Part shown: one piece after another, positions 7,680-16,721 of the stretch | Layout of the letters: the number at the start of each line of letters is the position of its first letter | How positions within the stretch are numbered: the first letter of the stretch is position 1 | Origin: Acidobacteriota bacterium | GTDB taxonomy: Bacteria > Acidobacteriota > Vicinamibacteria > Vicinamibacterales > 2-12-FULL-66-21 | Length of the DNA: 64,000 nucleotides | Reading direction: 5' to 3' | Assembly (NCBI GenBank): GCA_016184105.1 | Contig: JACPDI010000022.1 | Span: forward strand, 143,521 to 207,520 | Program-made: the position numbers and the translations under genes | The notes under the pieces: model-generated | Seen by the model: the letters and a program-made list of their open reading frames with translations, nothing else | Database searches by the model: none | Told to the model about the DNA's origin: nothing

Positions 7680-8020
7680 ACCGGCGGCCCGCCCGTTGTG
7701 GCGATCGCGCGGGTGACGAGCGCGTCGAGGGCGGTGCGGCCGATCGCGAACGGCCCGGCGATGGCGGCGCCCATCGGAATCTCGAGCGCGATCACGACCC
7801 GCCCCTCGTCGAACGGCTCCACGATCCAGGAGAACCCGCGCAGCGCCACAACCGGGTCCGGGGCGCCCGGATTTCCCACGCGGTTCAGGGCGAGGAGGAT
7901 CTGCCGCAGAACATCGCGCACGTCCTCCTCGTCCCATTTGTGCGGATCGCGCGGGTGGACCGCGCGTTCGACGGCGGCGTCCTTCTCGTTGCGGAGCACG
8001 ATCTCGATATCGAACGTCAC
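7676..8020 (-). CDS. hypothetical protein, 114 residues
   Basis: Not recognised. No signal or membrane segment. The sequence has a mixed-charge N-terminal half (MTFDIEIVLRNEKDAAVERA, HPRDPHKWDEEDVRDVLRQI) and a more regular beta-rich half (RGFSWIVEPFDEGRVVIALE, IPMGAAIAGPFAIGRTALD). Composition and codon use look like a real gene. Its stop codon is inside the edge of a palindromic repeat, so the original C-terminus may have been slightly altered. Lies 21 bases downstream of the yyaL stop on the same strand, and could be its operon partner. Confidence 0.6.
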   Translation of the reverse strand: MTFDIEIVLRNEKDAAVERAVHPRDPHKWDEEDVRDVLRQILLALNRVGNPGAPDPVVALRGFSWIVEPFDEGRVVIALEIPMGAAIAGPFAIGRTALDALVTRAIATTGGPPV

Positions 8021-8041
8021 GGCGTCACCTTGCGAGCGCAG

Positions 8042-10174
8042 TCAGTCGAGCAGCGCTCGAAGCGCCGCGGCATCGTGCACCGGCGCCTCGCAGCGGAAAT
8101 CGTGGCAGACGTACGCCGCCGGACGCCCGTCACGCGGGCGCATGCCGGCGGTCAATGGCAGCAGCCGCGCCACGCCTTCGACATCCGCGGGACGCGTCAG
8201 CGGCACCAGCACGGTAAACGGCTGATACCGTGACGCAACGGCCTCCTGCAGCGCGCGGGCGTCCTCGCCGGCAATCACGATCTGGCGCACGCCGGCATGA
8301 TACGCCGAGAGCGCGGCGCACATGAAGGGAGACACGCGCGCCGCCTCCGCGCCACGATCCGACAGCCGCGCCAGCGCGCGCTCCGCCAGCGCGCGATGCG
8401 CGGCCTCGCCGGTGAGGTGCGACAGCGTGAGCACGTTCATGACGCTGACCGATCCGGCGGCCGGCTCGGCGCCGTCGTAATCCTCTTTCAGCCGTAACAG
8501 CACCGTGGGGTCGTCACCCGCAGTGCTGAACCAGCCACCCGCCGGATCGCCGAACAGGTCGTCCTGCCGCTTCTGCAGTTCGATCGACCACTCGAGCCAC
8601 TGCGGGTCGCCGGTCGCCTGGAACAGTTCCAGCAGGCCGAACACCAGGTACGCGTAGTCCTCGCAGTAGCCGTCGATTGCCGCCTCGCCGTCGCGGTACC
8701 GGCGACGCAGCACGCGGCGCGACGCGTCCCACAGGGTCTGGCGCAGGAACGCCGCCGCGTGGCGCGCGGTTTCCACGTACTGCGGCGCCCGGCCGCTCGC
8801 GAGCAGCACCCGCCCGGCACGCGCAAACGCCGCGATCATCAGGCCGTTCCACGCGGTGAGCACCTTGTCATCGAGGTGGGGCCTGGGGCGTCCGGCGCGG
8901 GCGTAGAACAGCGCCGGACGGGCGCGTGCCAGCACGTCCACCACCTCCGCCGCCGCGCGCCCGGTCTGCTGCGCGACTTCTTCGACCGTGGCCGCGGTGT
9001 ACAGGATGTTCCACCCGGCGAACTCGCCGTGCGGATCCTCCGGCGCGTTGCCCGCCGGCAGCACGCCGAACCGGGTCTTCACCACCGCGGCTTCGTCGCC
9101 GAGCAGGCGATCGATTTCTTCCGCGGTCCAGAGATAGAACGCCCCTTCGGACTTGCGCGCCCCGGGCGCGCCCGCGAGCTCGGGCGGCACGCTGTCCGCG
9201 TCTTCCGCCGAGAAGAATCCCCCGGCGCGATCGGTCAGATCGCGCCGCACGTACTCCAGCGTGTCCTCGGCGACGACGGCATAGAACTCGTCGCCTGCCG
9301 CCTGGTGCGCCTCGGTGTAGGCGAGGACCAGCTGTGCCTGGTCGTAGAGCATCTTCTCGAAATGCGGCACCCGCCACTCGCGATCGACCGAGTAGCGATG
9401 AAACCCGCCGCCGACGTGGTCGCGCATTCCGCCAAAGGCCATCGCGCGCAGGGTCGCGACCGCCATGTCCAACGCGGTGTCGCTGCGCTCCGCATCGCCG
9501 CGGGTGCGCGCGTGCTCGCGCATCAGGAACAGCAGCTCCGACGGGCGCGGGAACTTCGGAGCGTCGCCGAAGCCGCCCGCGCGGCGGTCGAACGTGCGTT
9601 GATACTGCTCGACGCCCTGGTCGAGCACCGCGGTGCCGGGCGCCCGGCCGTCGGTGCCCGGGCCGTCGCGCTCGGTGGCCGCCCGCAGCCGATCGATCAG
9701 CGTTCCCGCGATGTTCTCGATCCTGATCCGGTCAGTGCGCCATCCCTGGGCGATCTCTTGCAGCACGTCGATGAAGCCGGGACGCCCCCAGCGGGAGGTT
9801 GGCGGAAAGTACGTCCCGCCGAAAAACGGCTTCAGCTCTGGTGTGAGGAAGACGCTCATCGGCCATCCGCCGGCGCCCGTGGTCGCCTGCACGAACAGCA
9901 TGTACACACGATCCACATCCGGCCGCTCCTCGCGATCGACCTTGATGGACACGAACGAGTCGTTCAGCGCCGAAGCCACGTCGGGCCGCTCGAACGACTC
10001 GTGCTCCATCACGTGACACCAATGGCAGGTCGAGTAGCCGACGGAGAGAAAGATGGGCTTGCCGTCCGCGCGCGCCCTCGCGAACGCCTCCTCGCCCCAC
10101 GGGTACCAGTCAACGGGATTCGAGGCGTGCTGCAGCAGGTAGGGGCTCCGCTCGGCCGCGAGGCGATTCGGCAT
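8042..10174 (-). CDS. YyaL/DUF255 thioredoxin-domain protein
   Basis: 710 residues, full length for the family (human homologue SPATA20). N-terminal thioredoxin-like domain with [29 protein letters not shown] and the CHWCH motif (Cys50, Cys53), then a long alpha/alpha-toroid resembling glycosidases or N-acylglucosamine epimerases ([54 protein letters not shown]). Cytoplasmic; reaction unknown. The start ATG 10174 is the family's standard N-terminus. Confidence 0.93.
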   Translation of the reverse strand: MPNRLAAERSPYLLQHASNPVDWYPWGEEAFARARADGKPIFLSVGYSTCHWCHVMEHESFERPDVASALNDSFVSIKVDREERPDVDRVYMLFVQATTGAGGWPMSVFLTPELKPFFGGTYFPPTSRWGRPGFIDVLQEIAQGWRTDRIRIENIAGTLIDRLRAATERDGPGTDGRAPGTAVLDQGVEQYQRTFDRRAGGFGDAPKFPRPSELLFLMREHARTRGDAERSDTALDMAVATLRAMAFGGMRDHVGGGFHRYSVDREWRVPHFEKMLYDQAQLVLAYTEAHQAAGDEFYAVVAEDTLEYVRRDLTDRAGGFFSAEDADSVPPELAGAPGARKSEGAFYLWTAEEIDRLLGDEAAVVKTRFGVLPAGNAPEDPHGEFAGWNILYTAATVEEVAQQTGRAAAEVVDVLARARPALFYARAGRPRPHLDDKVLTAWNGLMIAAFARAGRVLLASGRAPQYVETARHAAAFLRQTLWDASRRVLRRRYRDGEAAIDGYCEDYAYLVFGLLELFQATGDPQWLEWSIELQKRQDDLFGDPAGGWFSTAGDDPTVLLRLKEDYDGAEPAAGSVSVMNVLTLSHLTGEAAHRALAERALARLSDRGAEAARVSPFMCAALSAYHAGVRQIVIAGEDARALQEAVASRYQPFTVLVPLTRPADVEGVARLLPLTAGMRPRDGRPAAYVCHDFRCEAPVHDAAALRALLD

Positions 10175-10206
10175 CCGTACAACTTATCACCGCGTCGGCG
10201 TCACTC

Positions 10207-10497
10207 TTGCTTCCACCTCAGGCGGAGGACGCTTATGGAAAGCAGAGCGGGCTCGGCAACGTCGTCGTGGTGGCGCTGTTCGCGGCCAGCTGGTGGATGC
10301 GGTACGAAGTCGGCGGGTACTTCCCTTCGCTTGCGGCGATGCTCGTCGCCGCGGCCGGCCTGGTTCTCGGCGCCGTCACCGCGTGGCTGGGTGGGGAGCT
10401 GGTGGATCGTCTCGGCGTCGGCGTCGACGATGGGGCGCACCTGGACGCCCCGAGTTCGCTGCGCGAGCGTTCGGCCCGGGGGCGCGTGGGCGCATAA
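10207..10497 (+). pseudogene. C-terminal fragment of DUF2231 membrane protein
   Basis: The frame from TTG 10207 contains LGNVVVVALFAASWWMRYE, a hydrophobic segment, and GAVTAWLGGELVDRLGVGVD. The last motif is the strongly conserved end of DUF2231 proteins (LGGELVyrhGVGV). The N-terminal half of that family (HPIHPMLIPFPIG and the first two helices) is absent and there is no credible start or ribosome site, so this is read as a 5'-truncated remnant. It sits in the 350-base gap between yyaL and the ABC exporter genes. Confidence 0.6.
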
Positions 10498-10523
10498 CCA
10501 TGGGATAGTAGAATGCGGCGCAG

Positions 10524-11285
10524 ATGTTGCTCGCCATTGAAACGAGAGCACTGCGCCGCGTGTTCGGCGACACGCCGGCGGTGGACGGCATCGATCTGGC
10601 GGTCCCGTCCGGCAGCTTTTACGGTTTTCTCGGCCCGAACGGCGCGGGCAAGTCCACCACCATCAAGTGCCTGACGGGGTTGCTCCGTCCCACGTCGGGG
10701 GCCATGCGGATCCTCGACCTCGATCCGGTTCGCGATCCAGTCGCCGTGAAAACGCGCATCGGCGTCGTGCCGGAGGATCTCGCGCTGTTCGATCGGCTCA
10801 CCGCGCGGGAAACGCTGGCCTTCGTCGGCCAGGTGCACGCCGTGGCGCACGCGGAGCTGCAACGCCGCACCGACGAGCTGCTCGAGTTGATGGATCTGCG
10901 GGGCGCGGGCGACACGCTCGTCGCCGATTATTCCCACGGCATGCGCAAGAAGCTGTCGCTCGCCGCGGCGCTGCTGCCCGGGCCCAGGGTGCTCTTCCTC
11001 GACGAACCGTTCGAGGGCATCGACGCCATCGCGTCGCGTCAGATCCGGACGTTGCTCCAGGGCTTCGTCTCGCGCGGCGGGACGATCTTCCTCACGTCGC
11101 ACATCCTTGAAATCGTCGAGCGCCTCTGCGACCACATCGGCATCATCGCGAACGGAAAGCTCGTGGCGCAGGGCCCGATGGCGGATCTGAAGGCAGGGGG
11201 CGCCGCGGCCGGCACGCTCGAGGAGACGTTCCTCGGACTGGTGGGCGCCGGGGCCGCGGGCGACGTGTCGCTGGACTGGCTGTGA
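10524..11285 (+). CDS. ABC transporter ATP-binding protein (exporter type)
   Basis: 253 residues. Walker A GPNGAGKST, Q-loop region GVVPEDLALFDRLTARE, signature YSHGMRKKLSLAAALLPGP (SHGMRKK instead of LSGGQ, common in CcmA-like ATPases), Walker B RVLFLDEPFEGID, H-loop LTSHILE. Pairs with the permease encoded next: GTG start of the permease overlaps its TGA (11282-11285). Substrate unknown. Confidence 0.92.
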   Translation: MLLAIETRALRRVFGDTPAVDGIDLAVPSGSFYGFLGPNGAGKSTTIKCLTGLLRPTSGAMRILDLDPVRDPVAVKTRIGVVPEDLALFDRLTARETLAFVGQVHAVAHAELQRRTDELLELMDLRGAGDTLVADYSHGMRKKLSLAAALLPGPRVLFLDEPFEGIDAIASRQIRTLLQGFVSRGGTIFLTSHILEIVERLCDHIGIIANGKLVAQGPMADLKAGGAAAGTLEETFLGLVGAGAAGDVSLDWL

Positions 11286-12991
11286 GCGCCGCATCCTCTC
11301 TCCGGATTCTTCGCGCGCTCGCGTGGCTGCGGTGGCGCGTGCTGATCAACACGATCACGCGGAGCGGGGCGCGCGACATCATCGAGCGAGTGTCGCGCAC
11401 CGCCGAATCTCTCCTGCCCATCGCCATTGCCGTGCTCCTGACGCCTGCGGCGGTTGGGCTGGCCGTGTTCGGTGTGTGGACCGGATGGTCGCTGACGGGC
11501 GATCCGCTTCAGTCCGCCTTTCCGCTGCAGGTCATGAGATGGACGCTGGCCGTGGCGCTGCTGCTCACGCTCATGGGCCCGATCCTCCTCTCCACGGGCG
11601 CGCAGGCTGCTGGACTGATCCGGCTGATGCTGCTGCCGATCCCGGCGCGAACGCTCTATTTCGCGCACACGGTCTCCGGCCTCTCCGATCCGTGGGTGTT
11701 CCTGTCCGTGCCGCTGCTGGCTGGTGTCGCGGTTGGCGGCGCCGTTCGGGGGACCGCTCTGCCTGCGCTCGCGGCGCTCGCTGCGGGCGTCGCGTTTCTC
11801 CTTCTCCTCCTGGGCATTGCCTCGCTTTCGAGCGCGACGCTGCAGCTCATCGTGCGCGACCGGCGACGCGCCGAGTCGCTGGTACTCGTCGGACTCGTGT
11901 TCGTCGTCGTCGTATCGCTCCTTCCGAGCGCGTTCATCCCGAAGGACGCGGGCCGGCGCCGCGGCCCGCGGCACCGCGGGGAGGTCGGCCTGGCTGTCCC
12001 CGGCTGGATGCAGACGACTGTCGCGGCGATCCCTTCCGAGATCTACGTTCGCGCGATGCGCGAGGCTGCGATGGGACGCGGCGACGCGACCGCCGCACGC
12101 TGCGCCGGCCTGCTGATCTGGGCTGCGCTGGCGCACGGGCTGACGTGGCCGGTCTATCAACGGATGCTGCGCACGCCGGCATCGAGCGGACGCGCGCGCC
12201 GGATCGCGGGGCACGGTGGGTTCGCGACGGTGCCACTGGCCGGCCCGCGCACGTCGGCGGTCGCGGTGTCGTTCGTGCGCCTCGCGCTCAGAACGCCGCG
12301 CGGCCGCGCGATCGTGCTGATGCCGATCGTGATGCTCGCGGTGTTCACGGTGCTGTTCGTCGTTCGCGACAATGCCATTCCCATCGGGCCGGTGAACATT
12401 GGCGCCGGCTACTCGCTCGGCATCTTCGGCATCGTCCTGGCGTTGTTGGCCATCGCGCCATTTGCATTCAACCAGTTCGCCGTGGATGGCGCGGGGCTCA
12501 CGCTGGAGTTTCTCTCGCCGATCAGCCCGCGCGAGCTGTTGTACGGGAAGGCGGCCGGCGGAGCGCTCATTGCCGCCGTACCCTGCGCGCTCTCGCTCGC
12601 CGTGGGAGCTGGCACCGGCGCCCACTCCGCCGTGCTGTGGAGCGCGGTCATCTTCGGCGCGCTTGCCGCCTACGTCGTGCTCTCCCCTGTCGCCGCGATA
12701 CTGTCCCTGCTGTTCCCGCGCGGTGTGGATCTGTCGAGTGTGGGCAACGCGGGAAATGCTCATCAGGCCGCCGGCCTGCTGGGCGTGCTGGCGTTCGTCG
12801 TGTCGTGCGCCCCTCCGGCCGCCATCGCGGCCTTCGCGCTCCGCGCGCTCGACAGCCCGGCGGCCGCTGCCGCGCTGCTTGCCGCGTGGCTGCCCGTCGC
12901 CACGGCGCTCGCGTACGCCGGCTTCACACTCGCGGAGCGGCTGATGGAGGCGCGACGAGAAAACCTGCTGATGGTTGCCTCGGGCAAGTGA
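11282..12991 (+). CDS. ABC transporter permease, large polytopic
   Basis: 569 residues from GTG 11282 coupled to the ATPase gene. Around twelve hydrophobic segments; two halves separated by an arginine-rich cytoplasmic loop (residues about 215-240, AGRRRGPRHRGEVG) and another near 300 (SGRARRIAGHGG). It resembles the large unnamed exporter permeases that partner CcmA-type ATPases; no substrate can be inferred. No further gene follows on this strand. Confidence 0.8.
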   Translation: MSAASSLRILRALAWLRWRVLINTITRSGARDIIERVSRTAESLLPIAIAVLLTPAAVGLAVFGVWTGWSLTGDPLQSAFPLQVMRWTLAVALLLTLMGPILLSTGAQAAGLIRLMLLPIPARTLYFAHTVSGLSDPWVFLSVPLLAGVAVGGAVRGTALPALAALAAGVAFLLLLLGIASLSSATLQLIVRDRRRAESLVLVGLVFVVVVSLLPSAFIPKDAGRRRGPRHRGEVGLAVPGWMQTTVAAIPSEIYVRAMREAAMGRGDATAARCAGLLIWAALAHGLTWPVYQRMLRTPASSGRARRIAGHGGFATVPLAGPRTSAVAVSFVRLALRTPRGRAIVLMPIVMLAVFTVLFVVRDNAIPIGPVNIGAGYSLGIFGIVLALLAIAPFAFNQFAVDGAGLTLEFLSPISPRELLYGKAAGGALIAAVPCALSLAVGAGTGAHSAVLWSAVIFGALAAYVVLSPVAAILSLLFPRGVDLSSVGNAGNAHQAAGLLGVLAFVVSCAPPAAIAAFALRALDSPAAAAALLAAWLPVATALAYAGFTLAERLMEARRENLLMVASGK

Positions 12992-13411
12992 GCCGCGGCC
13001 GCCCCGCGAGGAGAAGGAGCCCGCCGCATGCCACGGTCGCTGGCGGAGTCGCCAACCGAACGACCACGATCCTCACAGTAGGCCGCCCGCGAGGAAAAAC
13101 AAAGACAAGGCAGGGAGCGTCTTTCGACCCTCCCTGCAGCCTCATGGCAGGCAGTCGTGGCAGGTGTGTTTCCCCAGCTGAACACCGGGGAGGATGGCCC
13201 GACGCGCCGTGCGCTTCGGTCACCATCCACCAGAGCAACCGGGGTGCCATCTCCGGGCGCTGACAGATGCCCCTGTTTATCGTGTTCTTGCGGCTGTGAT
13301 GGAGGCGGGCTTACGGCTGCGCCTCTCGAGTGGAACCTCACGGCCCAGTTGTGAGTGTAATCGACTACCCATCTCTCGAGTTCGCGCGTGGGCTATCCCG
13401 CAGTGGTCGTG
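12992..13411. other. 420-base non-coding gap, possible structured RNA on minus strand
   Basis: No convincing coding sequence in any frame. Read on the minus strand (downstream of the M48 gene), the part from about 13290 to 13138 can form a stem GGGGCATCT/AGATGgcaCCCC, a stem GGATGG/CCATCC capped by a GC-rich hairpin, and a stem CCCC/GGGG, and then runs into the terminator at 13091-13137. It could be a long structured 3' UTR or an independent small RNA. I looked for RNase P, tmRNA, SRP and 6S hallmarks and found no match good enough to name it. Confidence 0.35.
13091..13137 (-). terminator. intrinsic terminator on minus strand
   Basis: On the minus strand, stem GCAGGGAG/CTCCCTGC (13137-13130 with 13117-13110) plus an inner GTC/GAC pairing, followed by a T-rich run (TCTTTGTTTTT at 13105-13095). 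It ends the long M48-BrkB-YtxH transcript or a small RNA between it and the M48 gene. Confidence 0.75.
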
Positions 13412-14212
13412 CTACCTGCGCATCCTCCGCGCTGGTGCCAAACGGCCGAGCCGTTGGCGCACCTGCTGGAACCGGGAGCTGTCACGCCGTCCGCCGCGTT
13501 GCACGATCCGCCGCAGGCCGTTGATGCGTCCGGCGGGCGCGGGGTGCGTCGAGCGAAACACCTCAACGTGGGAGGGGTCGCGCCCCTGCGTCTCGCGGAG
13601 GATCTGCATGAACTCCAGCATTCCGCGGTTGTCCCAGCCCGCACGCCGCATGATCCGGGCACCCACGCGGTCGGCATCGAGTTCGTCCTCGCGGCTGAAT
13701 TTCAGCATGTAGCCTCCCGCGATGAAGCGGGCGGCGATTTGCGCCGAGCGCGCGCCGCCGTCGTTGCCGAGGACGGCGCCAAGCAGCGCGAGCAGGCCGT
13801 TGGCCACCATCGATTTCGTCAGTTGGTCGGCGGCGTGCCGCTGGGCGATGTGCGCCGTTTCGTGGGCCAGCACGCCGACGACCTGCGACTCGTTGCGCGC
13901 CGCCTGCATCGCGCCGCGATTGATCCACACGGGACCGCCCGGCAGGGCAAACGCGTTGATCTCGCGGTAGTTCGCGATCGAGTAGGAGTACGGGTATTTC
14001 GGCCCTCTGGCCTGCCGCGCGAGCTGGCGTCCGATGTCGCTGAGGTAGCCCGCGATCGCGGGGTCGGTCACCTCCGGCGTTTCCGCCTTCACCTGCGCGT
14101 GTGCCTGCCGTCCGATGTCGATCTCCTGCTCCACCGAGATCAGCGTCACGGCGCCGGCCACGCTCACCGCCAACGCCAGCCCCGCCAACACGATGACGGC
14201 CTGATGTCTCAC
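13412..14212 (-). CDS. M48-family zinc metalloprotease
   Basis: 266 residues from GTG 14212, with GGAGG in the last codons of the BrkB gene. N-terminal signal or anchor (VIVLAGLALAVSVAGAVTLI), then the M48 domain: NAFALPGGPVWINRG, zinc motif HETAH at residues 117-121 and the third ligand in REDELDADRVG (Glu176). C-terminal THPAPAGRI is the usual end of BepA/YfgC-type proteases. Probably a periplasmic quality-control protease. Last gene of the six-gene envelope cluster. Confidence 0.92.
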   Translation of the reverse strand: MRHQAVIVLAGLALAVSVAGAVTLISVEQEIDIGRQAHAQVKAETPEVTDPAIAGYLSDIGRQLARQARGPKYPYSYSIANYREINAFALPGGPVWINRGAMQAARNESQVVGVLAHETAHIAQRHAADQLTKSMVANGLLALLGAVLGNDGGARSAQIAARFIAGGYMLKFSREDELDADRVGARIMRRAGWDNRGMLEFMQILRETQGRDPSHVEVFRSTHPAPAGRINGLRRIVQRGGRRDSSRFQQVRQRLGRLAPARRMRR

Positions 14213-14213
14213 C

Positions 14214-15158
14214 TCAGACCTCCGTTCGCGGTGCCGGCGCCGCCGGCATGTCTTCAGGCCTTCGCCGCCGCAGTCGCGCGTACGCGGCGGTCAACTCGGC
14301 GCCGTAGAGCAGAATCACCGCCGACACGTAGATCCAGATCAGGAACGCCACCACCGCCGCGATCGATCCATGGACGCTCAGCCGCGAGAGGTCCTTCATG
14401 TACCACGAGAACCCCTTCAACGCGCCGCGCCAGAGCAGCCCGGTCATGACGGCACCCACCCACACGTCGCGGAAGCGCACGTTCGCGTTCGGAACGAAGT
14501 AGAAAATCAACCCGACTACCACGATGAAGAGCACCGTCGGCGCCCACTGCAGCGCGACGCCGCGCAGCACGAGCAGCGCGGGGGTGCGGTTCACCACGCC
14601 GGCGAACCAGGAGGCCCCGACCACGGACGTCGCGCTAAGCAGGGCGAGTGCGGCCAGCAGCAGCAGGCTCGCCGTGATGAGCATCAGCAGCGCAATCAAC
14701 TTGTGTTTCAGGTAGCTGGGCTGCTTGTCGACGCCCCACGCGTAATTGACGGCGTTGCTGATGGCGCCGAAGAACCCCATCGCGGCCCACGTCATGAGGA
14801 TCGAGCCGGCGATGCCCAGCGGCACGGACGAGCGGTGCATCTGCTGGAGCTGCTGGTTGACGAAGTCGAACTGCCGGGGGAAATACTTGAAGACAAACTG
14901 CAGCACGGCGTCCTGGCCGACGCTGTCGGAGACAACCGACCCGAGGATCGAGAACACGATCAGGAAGAACGGGAAGAGCGACAGCAGCGCGTAGTACGCA
15001 ATGGACGAGGCGAACGTCAGGTTGCTGCTGTCGTAGAAGCTCGTGAAGCCTCGCCACAGGGCCAGCGCGGTGAGGTTCACCTCGAAACGCACGCGCCCGG
15101 CCACCTGCGCGAACAGCGTCAGCGCGCGCGCACCGGGCGCGCGCGTGTCGGTCGTCAC
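14214..15158 (-). CDS. YihY/BrkB-family inner-membrane protein
   Basis: 314 residues. Start GTG 15158 is fixed by its GTGA overlap with the stop of the preceding small gene. Six membrane helices; typical motifs SNLTFASSIAYYALLSLFPF, GAISNAVNYAWGVDKQPSY, and YFVPNANVRFRDVWVGA. Once called ribonuclease BN in error; the true role (transport or envelope) is unknown. One base separates its stop from the M48 gene start. Confidence 0.9.
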   Translation of the reverse strand: MTTDTRAPGARALTLFAQVAGRVRFEVNLTALALWRGFTSFYDSSNLTFASSIAYYALLSLFPFFLIVFSILGSVVSDSVGQDAVLQFVFKYFPRQFDFVNQQLQQMHRSSVPLGIAGSILMTWAAMGFFGAISNAVNYAWGVDKQPSYLKHKLIALLMLITASLLLLAALALLSATSVVGASWFAGVVNRTPALLVLRGVALQWAPTVLFIVVVGLIFYFVPNANVRFRDVWVGAVMTGLLWRGALKGFSWYMKDLSRLSVHGSIAAVVAFLIWIYVSAVILLYGAELTAAYARLRRRRPEDMPAAPAPRTEV

Positions 15159-15367
15159 CTGCCCATGATACTGCGCCGGCCGCTTGCCTCCCATGCCGCG
15201 CGCAGCTCGTGGACGAACAGCGCGGGGAGCGGCCCGATGACGAACCCCTTCGCCATGCGGAAGGCAGCGCGGCGCCGCGCGGGATCGCGAAGCACGATCC
15301 ACGCGGCAGCCGCCCCGGCCGCAACGAGCAGGAGGTCCGCAATGGCCGTCGCCCGGCGCTCGTTCAT
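15155..15367 (-). CDS. small hypothetical protein, 70 residues
   Basis: MNERRATAIADLLLVAAGAA begins a single hydrophobic segment, then basic stretch RDPARRRAAFRMAKGF, ending ASGRRSIMGR. Its TGA overlaps the GTG start of the BrkB gene and its start lies 16 bases after the YtxH stop, so it is embedded in the operon. Not recognised; likely a small membrane-associated partner. Confidence 0.6.
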   Translation of the reverse strand: MNERRATAIADLLLVAAGAAAAWIVLRDPARRRAAFRMAKGFVIGPLPALFVHELRAAWEASGRRSIMGR

Positions 15368-15383
15368 TGGCTCGTCGACACGC

Positions 15384-15764
15384 TCAGACGCCGGTGTTGC
15401 CCGTGTTGCCCGCGCCCGTGCCGTACCCGGCTCCGGTCGTTCCGAAGTTCGAACCGGTGGTCCCGGTCGCGCCGCTCGCCGGCTCACCGGTCGTCCCGGT
15501 CGCGACGCTGCTGCGCGCCCGGTCGTAGGCCTCGCGCCCGCGCTCGGCAAACTGCGTCACTTTCTCCGAGACCTGCTGGTAGGCATCTGTCGCCGTGTTC
15601 CGCAGCCGCCCCGCCTGGTCCGAAAGCTGCGTGCGAAGCTCGGCGCCGGCGCGCGGCGCGAACAACATACCCAGCCCCGCGCCGAGCACCGTGCCCGCGA
15701 GCAGCCCCATCAAAAACGCGCCGCTGCCTTCCTCGCGCTCGAAACGGTCGTATTCGTACGTCAT
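15384..15764 (-). CDS. YtxH-domain protein
   Basis: 126 residues; ATG 15764 with AAGGAG upstream. GAFLMGLLAGTVLGAGLGML followed by FAPRAGAELR is the YtxH signature (glycine-zipper membrane segment then APxxG motif), followed by an amphipathic helix and a low-complexity tail of T-G-T-T-G and N-T-G repeats (from about residue 88). Family members are stress-linked membrane proteins of unknown mechanism. The tail is unusually repetitive at both DNA and protein level. Confidence 0.8.
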   Translation of the reverse strand: MTYEYDRFEREEGSGAFLMGLLAGTVLGAGLGMLFAPRAGAELRTQLSDQAGRLRNTATDAYQQVSEKVTQFAERGREAYDRARSSVATGTTGEPASGATGTTGSNFGTTGAGYGTGAGNTGNTGV

Positions 15765-15880
15765 CGAGTGTCTCCTTTTCTCCTTCTCGCCGACGACCGG
15801 TTGTCGCGCCGGGCTGGTTCGCCGAGCGCTCTCATCCGGGCCGCCGTTGCGCCGGTTCGTCCCCCGCAAACGGTCCGTTG

Positions 15881-16318
15881 TCAGTACGTGCCCGTGCCCG
15901 CGTACGGATCGGCCGCGGCCGGACGTGCCCGGTGGCCGCCGTTGCCGCTCACCATCGACGCCACGGCGGCGCGCACGCCGCGCACCAGCCCCAGCACACG
16001 CGCGACCTGTTCTCTCACGGTGTGTTTCATGCGCTCGGCGGTGACGTCCACGCGGTCCATCGTGCCGGCAATCGCGTGGTCCACCCGCTCGGCCTGGAGC
16101 TGCGCCTTGGCCGTGATGCCCTTGACGTCGTCCAGGATCGTGTTGACTTTCGTCGTCAGCGGCACGAGGTGGCGCCGCTCGAGGTCGGCGACGACCGCCA
16201 TGATGCGCCGGTACGCGATGAACGCGCCCACACCGAAGCCGATCGCGACGAGCGCCTCGAGCACGGCGACCACCGCCATGATGCCGAGGAACGTGTTCGT
16301 AGTGCCCAGATCTGCCAT
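15881..16318 (-). CDS. DUF948-like membrane-anchored coiled-coil protein
   Basis: 145 residues. One N-terminal membrane helix (IMAVVAVLEALVAIGFGVGA), then a heptad-like helix VVADLERRHLVPLTTKVNTI, LDDVKGITAKAQLQAERVDH and AIAGTMDRVDVTAERMKHTV as in DUF948 proteins. ATG 16318 overlaps the TAA of the upstream gene by one base. Envelope-stress style neighbours (YtxH, BrkB) suggest a shared membrane role. Confidence 0.7.
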   Translation of the reverse strand: MADLGTTNTFLGIMAVVAVLEALVAIGFGVGAFIAYRRIMAVVADLERRHLVPLTTKVNTILDDVKGITAKAQLQAERVDHAIAGTMDRVDVTAERMKHTVREQVARVLGLVRGVRAAVASMVSGNGGHRARPAAADPYAGTGTY

Positions 16319-16578
16319 TAGTGTGCAACCCCCTCGCCCCAGCGGCCGCCCGGTCCCCCGGTGAGATCGCTGAGCGACCGCCAGCCTTCATCGGCGGCCG
16401 TCCGCGCCTTGTCGATCGTCCCGCGCAGACGCCGGAGCTCACCGACGAAATCGTCGAGCTTCGGTTCGATCTGCGCGCGCACGCGCTGGCCGCCCGCCGT
16501 CAGGTACAGATAGCCCCAGACCGCCCCGGCGGCCGCGCCCACGAGCGCGGCCAGCATGACCCGCGATCGATCGTCCAC
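16318..16578 (-). CDS. small glycine-zipper membrane protein (YtxH-like)
   Basis: 86 residues from GTG 16578, chosen because AGGAGG stands six bases upstream; the longer in-frame start at 16659 lacks one. MLAALVGAAAGAVWGYLYL is a glycine/alanine-rich membrane helix, followed by a helix with EPKLDDFVGELRRLRGTIDK. Looks like a short YtxH relative. First gene of the cluster, with a 143-base upstream gap (16579-16721) that should hold the promoter. Confidence 0.65.
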   Translation of the reverse strand: MDDRSRVMLAALVGAAAGAVWGYLYLTAGGQRVRAQIEPKLDDFVGELRRLRGTIDKARTAADEGWRSLSDLTGGPGGRWGEGVAH

Positions 16579-16721
16579 AGTTCCTCCTTCGGTGCGTACT
16601 GACATCGGCGTACTTCTATCCATACGGCATGCCAGCGACTGGACCGTGCAGGGGGGCACCGTGATGTGGAACGCGAGTGCTGAGCTGCAAGGCCCTGTAG
16701 GGAATCCTGACGCCGCGTCCG

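Noticed and set aside
8759..10540. 593-codon plus-strand open frame opposite yyaL
   Set aside because: Antisense shadow of a well-supported gene; sequence lacks hydrophobic cores and matches no family.
11039..12763. 574-codon minus-strand frame opposite the ABC permease
   Set aside because: Almost entirely Arg/Gln/Glu/His, the mirror of a hydrophobic permease.
12992..13411. RNase P RNA, tmRNA, SRP RNA or cobalamin riboswitch in the non-coding gap
   Set aside because: The sequence hallmarks of each were sought on both strands and not found; only generic stems and a terminator can be supported.
14370..16364. 664-codon plus-strand frame over the BrkB/YtxH cluster
   Set aside because: Antisense to several coupled genes with ribosome sites and known domains.
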